DNA from: Thermoproteota archaeon
GTDB taxonomy: Archaea; Thermoproteota; Methanomethylicia; Culexarchaeales; Culexarchaeaceae
Length of the DNA stretch: 64,000 nt
Direction of reading: 5' to 3'
Assembly (NCBI GenBank): GCA_011605825.1
Contig: JAAOZK010000003.1
Coordinates: 1 to 64,000 of the forward strand
Position 1 is the first letter of the stretch; every line of letters begins with the position of its first letter. The position numbers and the translations under genes are program-made. Under the pieces are notes generated by a model. That model was not told the origin of the DNA, did no database searches, and saw only the letters and a list, made by a program, of their open reading frames with translations. Below are positions 18,527 to 27,396 of the stretch, piece after piece.

Positions 18527-19087
18527 ATGTATTATGTTGTCAAGGTTAAGGATGTCATTAGAATTCCGCCCCAATATTTCAATGAACCTTTAGAGAAAGT
18601 TGCGTTAGAGCTATTACGTAATAAATATGAAGGATTAGTAGATGCGGAATTAGGGATCATAATTGCAATATTGAATGTTGAAGTCTCTCCCATTGGTCGA
18701 ATAATTCATGGTGATGGATCTAGCTATCATGATGTAACCTTCGATGCTTTGGTATTTCTACCCGTTATTCAAGAAGTTGTTGAAGGTGAAGTTGTTGAAG
18801 TTACTGATTTCGGTATATTTATTAGGTTGGGACCTGTGGATGGCTTAGTGCACGTTTCACAAGTTATGGATGATTACATAGTCTATGATAAAAGGAGAGG
18901 TGCCTTGCAAGGTAAAGAAACCAATAGAATAGTGAAGAAGGGGGATATTGTTAGAGCAAGGATAGTTACCGTGAGCTTGTCTCCTAAGAGTGTGAAGATC
19001 GGTTTAACTATGAGGCAACCATTTCTTGGAGTTTTATCATGGATTGAAGAAGATATTAAAAAATTGAGTGAAAAGAGGGAGAAATAA
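18527..19087 (+). CDS. rpoE: RNA polymerase subunit E' (Rpb7-like)
   Basis: Subunit E' forms the stalk with subunit F and binds emerging RNA. The 186-aa product has the N-terminal RNP-like tip domain and a C-terminal S1 domain beginning VVEGEVVEVTDFGIFIRLG, with GLVHVSQ. AAGGTGAT precedes ATG 18527. An A/T-rich run at about 18480-18500 could be its promoter. spt4 follows after 1 nt. Confidence 0.95.
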   Translation: MYYVVKVKDVIRIPPQYFNEPLEKVALELLRNKYEGLVDAELGIIIAILNVEVSPIGRIIHGDGSSYHDVTFDALVFLPVIQEVVEGEVVEVTDFGIFIRLGPVDGLVHVSQVMDDYIVYDKRRGALQGKETNRIVKKGDIVRARIVTVSLSPKSVKIGLTMRQPFLGVLSWIEEDIKKLSEKREK

Positions 19088-19088
19088 A

Positions 19089-19292
19089 TTGCCTAGAAAG
19101 GGGTTGCCATTTAAAGCTTGTAGAAATTGTCATTATCTCGTTAATGAAGATGCCGTTAAATGTCCCATTTGTAATTCTAAAGATTTTTCTGATGAATGGA
19201 ATGGAATGGTAATAATTTTAGACGCTAATAGTGAAACTGCGAAGCTTTTGAATAAAAAAGAGCCTGGTCGTTATGCCATCGAAGTTCATTGA
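19089..19292 (+). CDS. spt4: transcription elongation factor Spt4 (RpoE'')
   Basis: Spt4 partners Spt5 on elongating polymerase. The 67-aa product has an N-terminal zinc ribbon (CRNCHYLVNEDAVKCPICNS) and the WNGMVIILD core. TTG 19089 was chosen over GTG 19068 because it starts the usual short N-terminus and follows GAGGGAG. Its end overlaps the next gene by 20 nt. Confidence 0.94.
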   Translation: MPRKGLPFKACRNCHYLVNEDAVKCPICNSKDFSDEWNGMVIILDANSETAKLLNKKEPGRYAIEVH

Positions 19293-19827
19293 ACAACCAA
19301 TTTCAGTAAATAAGCTAATTTTGGATAGAACCTATGAGGACAAGTTTAAACAGCCTTACGGTGTACTTATTGAAGGGAGCTTTGAAGACGTATTACAAAA
19401 ATTAACCAACCTTATAAATGATTTTAATCCCAAGTTAATAATTACAGTTGGGGATTATGTCACCAACTCATTCATAACTCACAAAATCTCCGTAAATATT
19501 GCAATAGTGGATTTTCACGTTGAGCGGAGGAGTTTTCAGTTCGACCCAACTCCATATTTTAAAAATATTTTTAAAATAGTTAATCCCCCTGGAACTATAC
19601 TTGCAAGTTCTTGGCTAACAATTCAATATGCTATTTCAATCGAAGAGTCTTCACTTATACTTGTAGATGGAGAGGAAGATCTACTTGCGTTACCATGCAT
19701 CCTTTGTGCACCATTAAACTCAGCAGTATTTTTTGGAATACCTAAGCGTGGTCTTATGTTCGTTCCAGTTAATCTTGAAGCTAAAAATTATGCACTTAAT
19801 CTACTAAAATTCTTCATTCCAGAATGA
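19273..19827 (+). CDS. GTP-dependent dephospho-CoA kinase (DUF359 family)
   Basis: This enzyme performs the last step of coenzyme A synthesis in archaea using GTP. The 184-aa product has the family pattern TVGDYVTNS near residue 57, an acidic strand IVDFHVERR, VDGEEDLLALP near residue 137 and APLNSAVFFGIPKRGLMFV. It overlaps spt4, a widespread archaeal linkage. Confidence 0.88.
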   Translation: MPSKFIEQPISVNKLILDRTYEDKFKQPYGVLIEGSFEDVLQKLTNLINDFNPKLIITVGDYVTNSFITHKISVNIAIVDFHVERRSFQFDPTPYFKNIFKIVNPPGTILASSWLTIQYAISIEESSLILVDGEEDLLALPCILCAPLNSAVFFGIPKRGLMFVPVNLEAKNYALNLLKFFIPE

Positions 19828-19895
19828 GAAGACAACAAATTTAATTTACTTGAAATTATGTTATTTATTCTTGTAGTGGTGTGGTGTATTCAGGG

Positions 19896-20201
19896 ATGGA
19901 GATTGAAGTCGTTAATAAAAGGGAGAATAAGCTTCTGAATAGGGTGGAGCTGGATATTGTAATTAAGCATACGGACTCTGGTACGCCAAGTAGGATGAGC
20001 GTTAGAGAAGCTATTGCCTCAAAATTTAATGTTGCATTAGATAATGTGTATGTGATAAAGCTTTTCTCAGAATATGGTATTCCAGTAAGTAAGGGGCATG
20101 TACACATATATAACTCAAAGGATTACGCACTTCAAATAGAGCCTGAATACATAATTAAGAGAAACACTGGTTCTACTGGTTCCACTCAGCAAAATGCGTA
20201 A
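19896..20201 (+). CDS. rps24e: 30S ribosomal protein S24e
   Basis: The 101-aa product starts MEIEVVNKRENKLLNRVEL, as the family does, and has HTDSGTPSRMSVREAIASKF. ATG 19896 was chosen over GTG 19881 on that N-terminal match. The tiny rps27ae gene that usually follows in archaea is not found here; kae1 comes 32 nt later. Confidence 0.94.
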   Translation: MEIEVVNKRENKLLNRVELDIVIKHTDSGTPSRMSVREAIASKFNVALDNVYVIKLFSEYGIPVSKGHVHIYNSKDYALQIEPEYIIKRNTGSTGSTQQNA

Positions 20202-20233
20202 ATGATACGATCTATTGATGGTGGATCAATAAA

Positions 20234-21247
20234 ATGCTTATCTTAGGGATAGAATGCACTGCTCATACCTTTGGCTGTGGTATTGCTAATTCTAATGGTG
20301 AAATACTTGCAAATGTGAACTCTGAATACATTCCTATAAGTGGCGGTATACATCCAAGGGAAGCTGCCCGTCATCATGCATCCGTGGCTGCATTGGTAAT
20401 ACGTGATGCCCTGAGAAACGCGGGGAAAAGTATTAGTGAAATAGATGGTTTTGCAGTGTCTCTAGGTCCCGGTTTAGGTCCATGTTTAAGGGTTGGAGCA
20501 ACAGTTGCAAGGGCTTTATCATTATATTATAATAAACCTTTAATTCCAGTAAACCATTGTGTGGCGCACATAGAGATTGCGAGATTAACATGTAAAGTTG
20601 ATGACCCTCTAGTTGTTTACGTATCTGGTGGAAACACCATAATTTCAGCCTTCTCAGATGGTAAGTATAGAGTTTTTGGTGAAACTCTTGATATAGCATT
20701 AGGTAACTGTTTAGATACATTTGCAAGGTATATCGGCTTACCTCATCCTGGAGGTCCCCATATAGAAAGGTTGGCTTCGAAGGGGTCAAATTACATTAAC
20801 TTGCCTTATGTGGTTAAAGGGCAGGACATGTCCTTTTCTGGATTACTTACAATGGCAATTAGAAAGTTTAAGGATGGTATTGCACTTGAGGATTTATGTT
20901 TCAGTCTTCAAGAAACTGCTTTTTCTATGGTGTGCGAAGTTACTGAACGTGCATTGGTTCATACGGGTAAAGATGCAATCCTCCTGACTGGGGGTGTGGC
21001 AGCTAATAAGCGATTGAGAATTATGATGGAATCTATAGCTAAAGAGCATGGTGTAGTTTTTAAAGCTGTTCCAATGGAGTATGCAAGGGATAATGGTGCC
21101 ATGATAGCATGGACCGGGGTATTATCACTTATGCATAATGTCACAATAACTGTAGAGGATAGTTTTATTCGCCCAAGGTGGAGACTTGATGCAGTTGATA
21201 TCCCTTGGAGGGTGAGTGCGCATGAAGTTAATAAAGAAGGGTGCTGA
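20234..21247 (+). CDS. kae1: KEOPS complex catalytic subunit Kae1 (tRNA t6A synthesis)
   Basis: Kae1 transfers the threonylcarbamoyl group to A37 of ANN-decoding tRNAs. The 337-aa ASKHA-fold protein has GIECTAHTFGCGI, HPREAARHH, the metal-binding His-x3-His in PVNHCVAHIE near residue 113, VYVSGGNT and the C-terminal Asp in ARDNGAMIAWTG. It is a stand-alone Kae1, not fused to Bud32, and its end overlaps bud32 by 26 nt. Confidence 0.96.
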   Translation: MLILGIECTAHTFGCGIANSNGEILANVNSEYIPISGGIHPREAARHHASVAALVIRDALRNAGKSISEIDGFAVSLGPGLGPCLRVGATVARALSLYYNKPLIPVNHCVAHIEIARLTCKVDDPLVVYVSGGNTIISAFSDGKYRVFGETLDIALGNCLDTFARYIGLPHPGGPHIERLASKGSNYINLPYVVKGQDMSFSGLLTMAIRKFKDGIALEDLCFSLQETAFSMVCEVTERALVHTGKDAILLTGGVAANKRLRIMMESIAKEHGVVFKAVPMEYARDNGAMIAWTGVLSLMHNVTITVEDSFIRPRWRLDAVDIPWRVSAHEVNKEGC

Positions 21248-21881
21248 GGCAGAGTTATACCTAATAGACTGGTTTGGTTATAAAGCTGTAAAGAAGGTTC
21301 GCATCTCAAAAAATTACAGAATACAATCGCTAGACATTTTTCTACGAAATTACAGAACCTTGAATGAGGCTAAAATGCTAATAAACGTTAAAAGAGTTAA
21401 TGTACCTGTTCCCGCAGTTTTTGATGTTAATTTGGAGGAATTTTCAATAATTATGGAGTTTATCGATGGGAAGTTATTAAAGGATTTAATCCCGCAACTA
21501 AATGATAAACAGTTAGATGAAATTTTTACAAATCTTGGATGCATTGTCGGTAGACTTCATGAAAATGGATTTTTCCACGGGGATTTAACTACATCAAATG
21601 TCATTCTTGTTGATAAAAACATTTTCTTAATAGACTTTGGTTTAGGTGGATCTTCACAGGAAATAGAATCCTTTGGGGTTGACGTCCATTTAATGTTGAG
21701 AGCCTTGGAGAGTACACATCACGAAATATCTAAAAAATGTTTTGAATACTTTAAGAATGGGTATAGTAGCACGTTTGATAAAAGTAAGGAAGTATTTGGC
21801 AAAGTCTTAGAGATAAGGAGGAGGGGTCGATATGTCATCGAGAGAAGAGTTAAAGCAGACATCAATTCTCTTCGTATCTAA
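21222..21881 (+). CDS. bud32: KEOPS complex kinase/ATPase Bud32
   Basis: This minimal PRPK-type kinase activates Kae1. The 219-aa product has the abbreviated N-lobe (IKKGAEAELYL, KAVKKVR), the catalytic loop HGDLTTSN near residue 124 and the metal-binding DFGLGG. ATG 21222 follows GAGGGTGAG. It overlaps kae1 upstream and the XTPase gene downstream by 50 nt. Confidence 0.94.
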   Translation: MKLIKKGAEAELYLIDWFGYKAVKKVRISKNYRIQSLDIFLRNYRTLNEAKMLINVKRVNVPVPAVFDVNLEEFSIIMEFIDGKLLKDLIPQLNDKQLDEIFTNLGCIVGRLHENGFFHGDLTTSNVILVDKNIFLIDFGLGGSSQEIESFGVDVHLMLRALESTHHEISKKCFEYFKNGYSSTFDKSKEVFGKVLEIRRRGRYVIERRVKADINSLRI

Positions 21882-22425
21882 AAATAAGAATAAATTCATA
21901 GAAGCATCCCATATTCTCAGTTCCTTTAATATAAAATTGGAGTGGGCTCCATTCTCTAAACTGGAAATACAATCCTCCTCATTATCTGACATTGCTTTAT
22001 TTGCAGCTAGAAACGCTTTTGAGAGCATAAAAAAGCCGTTAATCGTTGAAGATGATGGATTATTCATAAAAGCTCTAAACGGTTTTCCAGGGCCATTCTC
22101 CTCATACATATACAGTACTATTGGTCTTAATGGAATACTTAGGCTAATGGATGGTATTGATGATAGGGAATGCTTCTTTGAGTCTGCAGTGGCTTTTTGT
22201 GGTCAAAATATAAACAAGGTTTTTGTGGGTAGAGTTTATGGTGAAATTTCCAGGATTATTAGAGGGTCATCTGGGTTCGGTTTTGATCCAATATTTATAC
22301 CTAAAGGTGAAAACTTGACGTTCGCAGAAATGCCATTAAACTATAAGTGCTCCATAAGTCATAGAGCCGTCGCTCTGAAGGATTTTGCAAGATGGTTTCT
22401 AAAAAATTTTAAATACTATTTGTAA
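21832..22425 (+). CDS. non-canonical purine NTP pyrophosphatase (RdgB/HAM1 family)
   Basis: This enzyme hydrolyses ITP/XTP to protect DNA and RNA. The 197-aa product has FVSKNKNKFIEA for the phosphate loop, VEDDGLFIKALNGFPGPFSSY and SSGFGFDPIFIP, with the terminal SHRAVALKDF. It starts inside bud32 behind GAGGAGGGG and is probably translationally coupled. Confidence 0.94.
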   Translation: MSSREELKQTSILFVSKNKNKFIEASHILSSFNIKLEWAPFSKLEIQSSSLSDIALFAARNAFESIKKPLIVEDDGLFIKALNGFPGPFSSYIYSTIGLNGILRLMDGIDDRECFFESAVAFCGQNINKVFVGRVYGEISRIIRGSSGFGFDPIFIPKGENLTFAEMPLNYKCSISHRAVALKDFARWFLKNFKYYL

Positions 22426-22452
22426 CATTTCCTTACGTGTTGGGGATGTAGG

Positions 22453-22905
22453 TTGAAGCGAAGTAAGGAAAAGGGTAAGTCTCATTCAACAAGGCCTGCT
22501 GGGATGGAGGCCCCTAAGTGGGTTAACTACAAACCGGAAGATGTTGAAAATTTAGTGGTAAACTTAGCTAGGAGGGGATTTTCACCATCTATGATCGGTA
22601 TAATTTTACGTGATCAGTACGGTATACCACTAGTTAAAACAGTGTGCGGTAAGACAATTACTGAAATATTACGTGAAAACAATTTGCTACCAAATATTCC
22701 TGAAGATTTGGGCAATTTAATTAAGAGGGCTGAGAAGGTTAAGAGGCATCTTGAAGAGCATCCAAAGGATAAGTCTAGTAGACGTGGACTTCAGCTCATT
22801 GAGTCAAAAATATGGCGACTTATAAAGTATTATAAGGCTAAAGGCATGCTTCCCAAAGATTGGAAATATGAATTTGGTGGGCTTAAAACAGTAAAACTTA
22901 GATAA
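22453..22905 (+). CDS. rps15: 30S ribosomal protein S15 (uS15)
   Basis: The 150-aa archaeal form has the N-terminal extension ([21 protein letters not shown]), [20 protein letters not shown], and the rRNA-binding helices with [24 protein letters not shown] 22453 follows GGGGATGTAGG. It precedes a RecJ-like gene, a common archaeal linkage. Confidence 0.95.
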   Translation: MKRSKEKGKSHSTRPAGMEAPKWVNYKPEDVENLVVNLARRGFSPSMIGIILRDQYGIPLVKTVCGKTITEILRENNLLPNIPEDLGNLIKRAEKVKRHLEEHPKDKSSRRGLQLIESKIWRLIKYYKAKGMLPKDWKYEFGGLKTVKLR

Positions 22906-22936
22906 CACGTGCAGATTTAATTAATTTGATTATAAA

Positions 22937-24400
22937 ATGTCATTTGATGATATAGTTCCACATGAGTTCATTGAACATATAAACAATGTTGCGAGTAGAA
23001 TCGTTGAGTGGGCTAAAGATGGTATTCTATTTAATGTATACACTCACTTAGATGCTGATGGTTTGGCAGCTGGTGGAATATTTGCATCTATACTTAAAGA
23101 TCTTGGAGCCCCATTTAAAGTTAGAATTCTCAATCAATTAACTGATGATATCATATCTCAAATGGGGTCTCATGAAAACTGTATTGTGGTCCTCCTAGAT
23201 TTTGGAAGTGGTCAAAGAGATCTATTGGAGAAATCACTAAAAGTTCCATGCTTAATAATTGATCATCATCAACCCAAAATTTCACTATACAATAATAATG
23301 ATAATAACATAACTGAAGTTAACCCTCATCACTTCGGAATCGATGGTTCTACGCAAGTAAGTTCTTCAGGCTTATCGTACTTAGTGGCTAGGACGGTAAG
23401 TGAAAAGAATGTCGTTCACTCAACAACAGCTATTGTGGGGGCTCTTGGTGATAGACAAGATTGCGGTGATAAGGCTAGCTTGATTGGCTTAAATAAAATT
23501 TTTGTTGAAGAAGCAATTAATAATAAACTTTTAAATGTAAAGATCGGTTTGAAACTTTTCGGTTTTGAATCAAGGCCAATAGTTAAAAGTTTAGAGTATA
23601 CCATTGACCCATTCATTCCAGGTTTAAGTGGAGATTTTGATGCTTGTATGAATTTCTTGAAAAGTATTGGTGTTCCTCCAGTTGATGAGAATGGTAATTT
23701 TCGAAGTATGTCAGATTTGTCCAGCGATGAATTACGCAAATTAATCATTGAGATAGTTAAGTACATGTTGAATCATGGCATCACCAGTGATGTTGCTGAA
23801 GGAATGATCGGAACAAACTATATATTGATTAAAGAGGCTTCAGATTCATGTTTAAGGGACGCTAGAGAATTTTCATCTGTTTTAAATGCTTGTGGTAGGA
23901 TGGGAAACCCAAGCTATGGCATTGCCTTGTGTATGGGTATTAGGGGGGCGATTGTGCAGAGAGCTTTTGAAGTTGCAAGTAAGTATCGTAAGGAGATTTC
24001 AAGGATGTTAAGCTGGTTTCAAGATAACAGAGATAAACTTAAGTCCCTCCAATATGTACAATACATACATCTTGAAAATAATGTTGATGAAAGATTATTG
24101 AGTACATTTGCTTCCATTCTTTCTTCGTCGAGAGCGGTGTCTATGGATAAGCCTCTTGTATGCTTTGCTTTCACGAAGAGTGGTAAAATTAAGGTCTCTT
24201 GCAGAGCTGATAGAAATTTGATTAAAAGAGGGATTAATCTTGGCTTAGCTTCAAAAATTGCAGCAGAAAGTGTTGGGGGTATTGGTGGGGGGCATGATGT
24301 AGCTTCTGGAGCTGAGATTCCATTAAATTCTGAAGAAGCGTTTTTAAAAGTTTTTGATGATGTTATTGGTAAACAAGTTTCAGGTGCATCCCATGAATAA
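22937..24400 (+). CDS. DHH-family exonuclease, archaeal RecJ/GAN-like
   Basis: The 487-aa product has the DHH motifs HLDADGLAAGG near residue 37, LLDFGSGQ, the namesake IDHHQP near residue 108, ALGDRQD and the DHHA1 motif GGIGGGHDVASGA near the C-terminus. It resembles the GINS-associated nuclease / RecJ group tied to replication, where some members are inactive. Here the DHH residues are intact. Its end overlaps the Pcc1-like gene by 8 nt. The replication role is inferred. Confidence 0.87.
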   Translation: MSFDDIVPHEFIEHINNVASRIVEWAKDGILFNVYTHLDADGLAAGGIFASILKDLGAPFKVRILNQLTDDIISQMGSHENCIVVLLDFGSGQRDLLEKSLKVPCLIIDHHQPKISLYNNNDNNITEVNPHHFGIDGSTQVSSSGLSYLVARTVSEKNVVHSTTAIVGALGDRQDCGDKASLIGLNKIFVEEAINNKLLNVKIGLKLFGFESRPIVKSLEYTIDPFIPGLSGDFDACMNFLKSIGVPPVDENGNFRSMSDLSSDELRKLIIEIVKYMLNHGITSDVAEGMIGTNYILIKEASDSCLRDAREFSSVLNACGRMGNPSYGIALCMGIRGAIVQRAFEVASKYRKEISRMLSWFQDNRDKLKSLQYVQYIHLENNVDERLLSTFASILSSSRAVSMDKPLVCFAFTKSGKIKVSCRADRNLIKRGINLGLASKIAAESVGGIGGGHDVASGAEIPLNSEEAFLKVFDDVIGKQVSGASHE

Positions 24401-24644
24401 GGGGGTTTTAAGAATTTATTTGAATGATCCCAAGCTTTTGAAATCTATACTTGATGCTTTAACTCCCGATAATAAAATTCTCCCAAAGGGCATGAGCATC
24501 TCATCAACGTTGGATGACGGATGTCTAACATTAACTGTGATATGTGAGGATGGTATAGGTTCTCTACTTAATACATTGGATGAGTTAATTGAAAGTGTTA
24601 ATATGTGTATTTCAAGCATAAAGGGGTTTGCAACAAACATATAA
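24393..24644 (+). CDS. Pcc1-like KEOPS subunit (copy 1)
   Basis: This 83-aa small alpha/beta protein has the Pcc1 layout: a first strand, DPKLLKSILDALTPDN, then LPKGMSISSTLDDGCLTLTVICED and a long helix GIGSLLNTLDELIESV. Pcc1 dimers bridge Kae1 in KEOPS. ATG 24393 overlaps the RecJ-like stop and follows AGGTG. A second Pcc1-like gene is at 38.1 kb, so the organism may have both Pcc1 and the paralog known as Pcc2; which is which cannot be told here. Confidence 0.75.
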   Translation: MNKGVLRIYLNDPKLLKSILDALTPDNKILPKGMSISSTLDDGCLTLTVICEDGIGSLLNTLDELIESVNMCISSIKGFATNI

Positions 24645-24689
24645 GTAAGTTCTTGCTATTGATGTAACGAATTAGTTAGGGTGAATCCT

Positions 24690-25316
24690 TTGGCTTCGAG
24701 AGTTCGTGATAAATGGCGTATGAAGAAAGCCTACAAAGTACTTGCCTCTACAGCTTTTGGGTCAAGTGATATTGGTGTGACATTAGCTGATGATGAATCA
24801 AAATTATATAATAGGGTTGTTGAAACTTCTTTGAGCGACTTGATTGGAGACTTCTCATTTCTCCATATAAAGTTGTATTTTCAAATAGTTGAAGTGTCTG
24901 ATTCCACATGTAAAACCATATTTAAAGGTCATGAACTTTCACGGGATTATATTCGTAGCTTAATACGTAGAGGAACAACTTTGGTGGATGGAATTTTTAA
25001 CGTCACAACGAAGGATGGTTACACTTTAAGGGTTACCGTTGTAGCAATAACTAGGCATAGAGCAAAAACTTCTCAAGCTAAGCTCATCAGGAAAATCAGT
25101 AGGGAGATATTGACGTCGAAGGCTTCTGAGCTGAGCTTTGACGAATTTGTTCAACAAATGGTTTTAGGGAAGATAGCATCAGACATATATAATTCTGCAA
25201 AGAAGATTTATCCTTTAAAAAAGGTTGAAGTAAGTAAAAGTAAGTTGATTTCTAAACCTGTTGCGGAGCAAGCTGAATTGGCAGCGCCTCAATCTTCGGT
25301 GCAGCAAAAATCTTAG
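24690..25316 (+). CDS. rps3ae: 30S ribosomal protein S3Ae (eS1)
   Basis: This archaeal/eukaryotic small-subunit platform protein has 208 aa. RVRDKWRMKKAYKVLAS starts the family core, and RTKGYTLRV-like KDGYTLRVTVVAITRHRAKTSQ and SFDEFVQQMVLGKIASDIY follow. The last 25 residues are low-complexity (Ala/Gln/Ser rich). TTG 24690 follows AGGGTGAAT; GTG 24681 is inside that motif. Confidence 0.93.
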   Translation: MASRVRDKWRMKKAYKVLASTAFGSSDIGVTLADDESKLYNRVVETSLSDLIGDFSFLHIKLYFQIVEVSDSTCKTIFKGHELSRDYIRSLIRRGTTLVDGIFNVTTKDGYTLRVTVVAITRHRAKTSQAKLIRKISREILTSKASELSFDEFVQQMVLGKIASDIYNSAKKIYPLKKVEVSKSKLISKPVAEQAELAAPQSSVQQKS

Positions 25317-25366
25317 TGGCCGCGTTAACTATTTTTGGTTTGTCCACATATCTTTAAAAGGCGTTT

Positions 25367-26953
25367 ATGAATCTAGTAGAATATAATGTAGTTAAAAAGG
25401 ATTGGAGAAATATTCCAATAAAATTTGCTCTATTTTATCCAAACGTGTACAGAGTTGGCATGTCATGTTTAGCAATTCACTTATTGTACGAGCTTCTGAA
25501 TTCCCGTAATGATGTGTTATGTGAGAGATTCTTCTTGGATCCAAACCTGCCTTTAACATCCATTGAATCGAAACGATACTTGAAATCATTTAACATCGTC
25601 GGTTTCTCATTACAATATGAGTTAGATTATGTGAATTTTATAAAAGCACTATTGGAATCCGGTATACCTCCGCTATCAAAGGATCGTGGTGAAGGCGACC
25701 CTATAATATGCCTAGGGGGTCCTGCCATTACGTCGAATCCTGAACCTTTAGCTAGTTTTGCGGATGTTATATTTATAGGTGAAGTTGAAGACACTTTAAA
25801 TAAATTTTTAGATGCTGTTATTGAGTGTGAAGGTAGGGGGAGAATTGAACTACTTGAAAATGCGTCCAAGATTCCAGGAATATATGTGCCTTCATTGAAT
25901 AATAGAGTTAAACGGGTTTGGGTTGAAGATTTAGATAATGCCCATCATGCATTGAAACAGATAATTCCAGCATGTTCATCTAACAGCCCATTTCACCCAG
26001 TTTTAGGGAAATCCTTTTTGCTTGAAGTTTCCCGAGGATGCGGGTTTGGTTGTAGATTCTGTCTTGAGGGTTACAATTATCTTCCCATGAGATTTAGATC
26101 TTTTGAAAATATACTTGCAATAGTGAATGAGGGGTTGAAGTTTACACCAACAAATAATCTGATAATAATTGGTTCAGCAGCATTTGTTCATCCTCGTTTC
26201 AAGGATATTCTAGAGTATCTATATAAGTGTGGGTTTAAATTCTCTATTCCATCTTTACGACTAGATTTTGTGGATGAAGATGTTCTTAAACTCTTAAAGC
26301 TTGGTGGACAGAGAACGCCAGTATTTGCCCCTGAAACGGCTTCTCAGAGGCTACTTAAAATAATTAATAAGAGATTTGAGGAGGGGATATTATTTGATGT
26401 AGCTAAACTTGTTAAAAGCGTAGGATTCAATAATGTTAAGTTATACTTTATGATTGGATTGCCTGGTGAAAGCATTGAAGATATTGAATTGGTGGTCGAT
26501 TCTCTGCGTAAAATCGCAGATGTTGGTTTCAGTCATCCGAAGAGTATACGGGTATCCTTCTCATTCTTTGTACCTAAACCGAATACTCCATTTCAATGGT
26601 TTGGAATGGATTCCAAGCAATCGCTCAAAAGGAAGGTTAAATTGATTAAGGATGCTTTACATGGAGATAGGCGTTTTGATATAAGATTTCCAAATCTGAG
26701 AGAGAGTATCATACAAGCCTTTATTTCACGTTCTGGGCCCAATATCACTCCTGTACTGCTCTTTGTCGCCAAAAATGGTGGTTCACCTTCTTCTTGGCAT
26801 GCTGCGGAAAAGTTCTTTAAGTTATCCATAGAAGATATGGTTGTAAATCAATTGGATTTCAAATATAGTTTTCCATGGGATGACGTTGATATTGGATATG
26901 ACAAGACGCTGTTGGCGAATGAATATAGTAAAGCATTATCACTTATCAAATAA
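25367..26953 (+). CDS. B12-binding-type radical SAM protein, uncharacterised
   Basis: The 528-aa product has an N-terminal Rossmann-like region (ALFYPNVYRVGMSCLAIHLLYELL, then CLGGPAITSNPEPLA and FIGEVEDTL) typical of cobalamin-binding domains. A radical SAM core follows, with C-x3-C-x2-C at SRGCGFGCRFC near residue 226. The N-terminus resembles the TIGR03960 group of bacterial proteins. No cobalamin-ligating DxHxxG is visible. Substrate unknown. An A/T element ATCTTTAAAAGG just upstream suggests its own promoter and a very short leader. Confidence 0.75.
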   Translation: MNLVEYNVVKKDWRNIPIKFALFYPNVYRVGMSCLAIHLLYELLNSRNDVLCERFFLDPNLPLTSIESKRYLKSFNIVGFSLQYELDYVNFIKALLESGIPPLSKDRGEGDPIICLGGPAITSNPEPLASFADVIFIGEVEDTLNKFLDAVIECEGRGRIELLENASKIPGIYVPSLNNRVKRVWVEDLDNAHHALKQIIPACSSNSPFHPVLGKSFLLEVSRGCGFGCRFCLEGYNYLPMRFRSFENILAIVNEGLKFTPTNNLIIIGSAAFVHPRFKDILEYLYKCGFKFSIPSLRLDFVDEDVLKLLKLGGQRTPVFAPETASQRLLKIINKRFEEGILFDVAKLVKSVGFNNVKLYFMIGLPGESIEDIELVVDSLRKIADVGFSHPKSIRVSFSFFVPKPNTPFQWFGMDSKQSLKRKVKLIKDALHGDRRFDIRFPNLRESIIQAFISRSGPNITPVLLFVAKNGGSPSSWHAAEKFFKLSIEDMVVNQLDFKYSFPWDDVDIGYDKTLLANEYSKALSLIK

Positions 26954-27043
26954 CATTAGTTCACATTAAGCCATTTTCAAAACAAATCACATAAACATTT
27001 ATTTACTCTTGAATCTTGATACTATCTTGGAGAATGAAGAGAA

Positions 27044-27394
27044 ATGGCTATGGATTGGGAAACCTTTAAAAAGAATTTCCCAAATTTGGCTAGAGAAATT
27101 GAGGGAAATACATGTTCCATGAGATTAGGAATTGAAAATTCTCCCAAAAGTGGAAAGCATTATGTGCCGAAGTTTAGGGGCTACAATCCCAATGTAATCG
27201 ATTTCATTAGAAGATGTGATACTGAGTTGCAAGCTCTTGAGATCGTGGATTATTTAGAGAGGCGTAATGAGTTGCCCCATGAAGAGGCTGAGAGAATTAG
27301 AGTTTTATTGAAGGAAAAGGGGGTTCGCTTTTTCGGATCTAAGAAGGAATCAGGTTGGTATTTTAAGGAAGACCCTCACTTTTCAAGGAGATAA
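27044..27394 (+). CDS. conserved archaeal protein, DUF2095-like
   Basis: The 116-aa product starts with the recognisable DWETFKKNFPNLAREIEG and has FIRRCDTELQALEIVDYLERR followed by LLKEKGVRFFGSKKESGWYF. I place it with the uncharacterised DUF2095-like archaeal proteins from memory of that pattern. It is soluble, with no membrane segment. It converges with the YchF-like gene with 2 nt between the stops. Function unknown. Confidence 0.6.
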   Translation: MAMDWETFKKNFPNLAREIEGNTCSMRLGIENSPKSGKHYVPKFRGYNPNVIDFIRRCDTELQALEIVDYLERRNELPHEEAERIRVLLKEKGVRFFGSKKESGWYFKEDPHFSRR

Positions 27395-27396
27395 CA

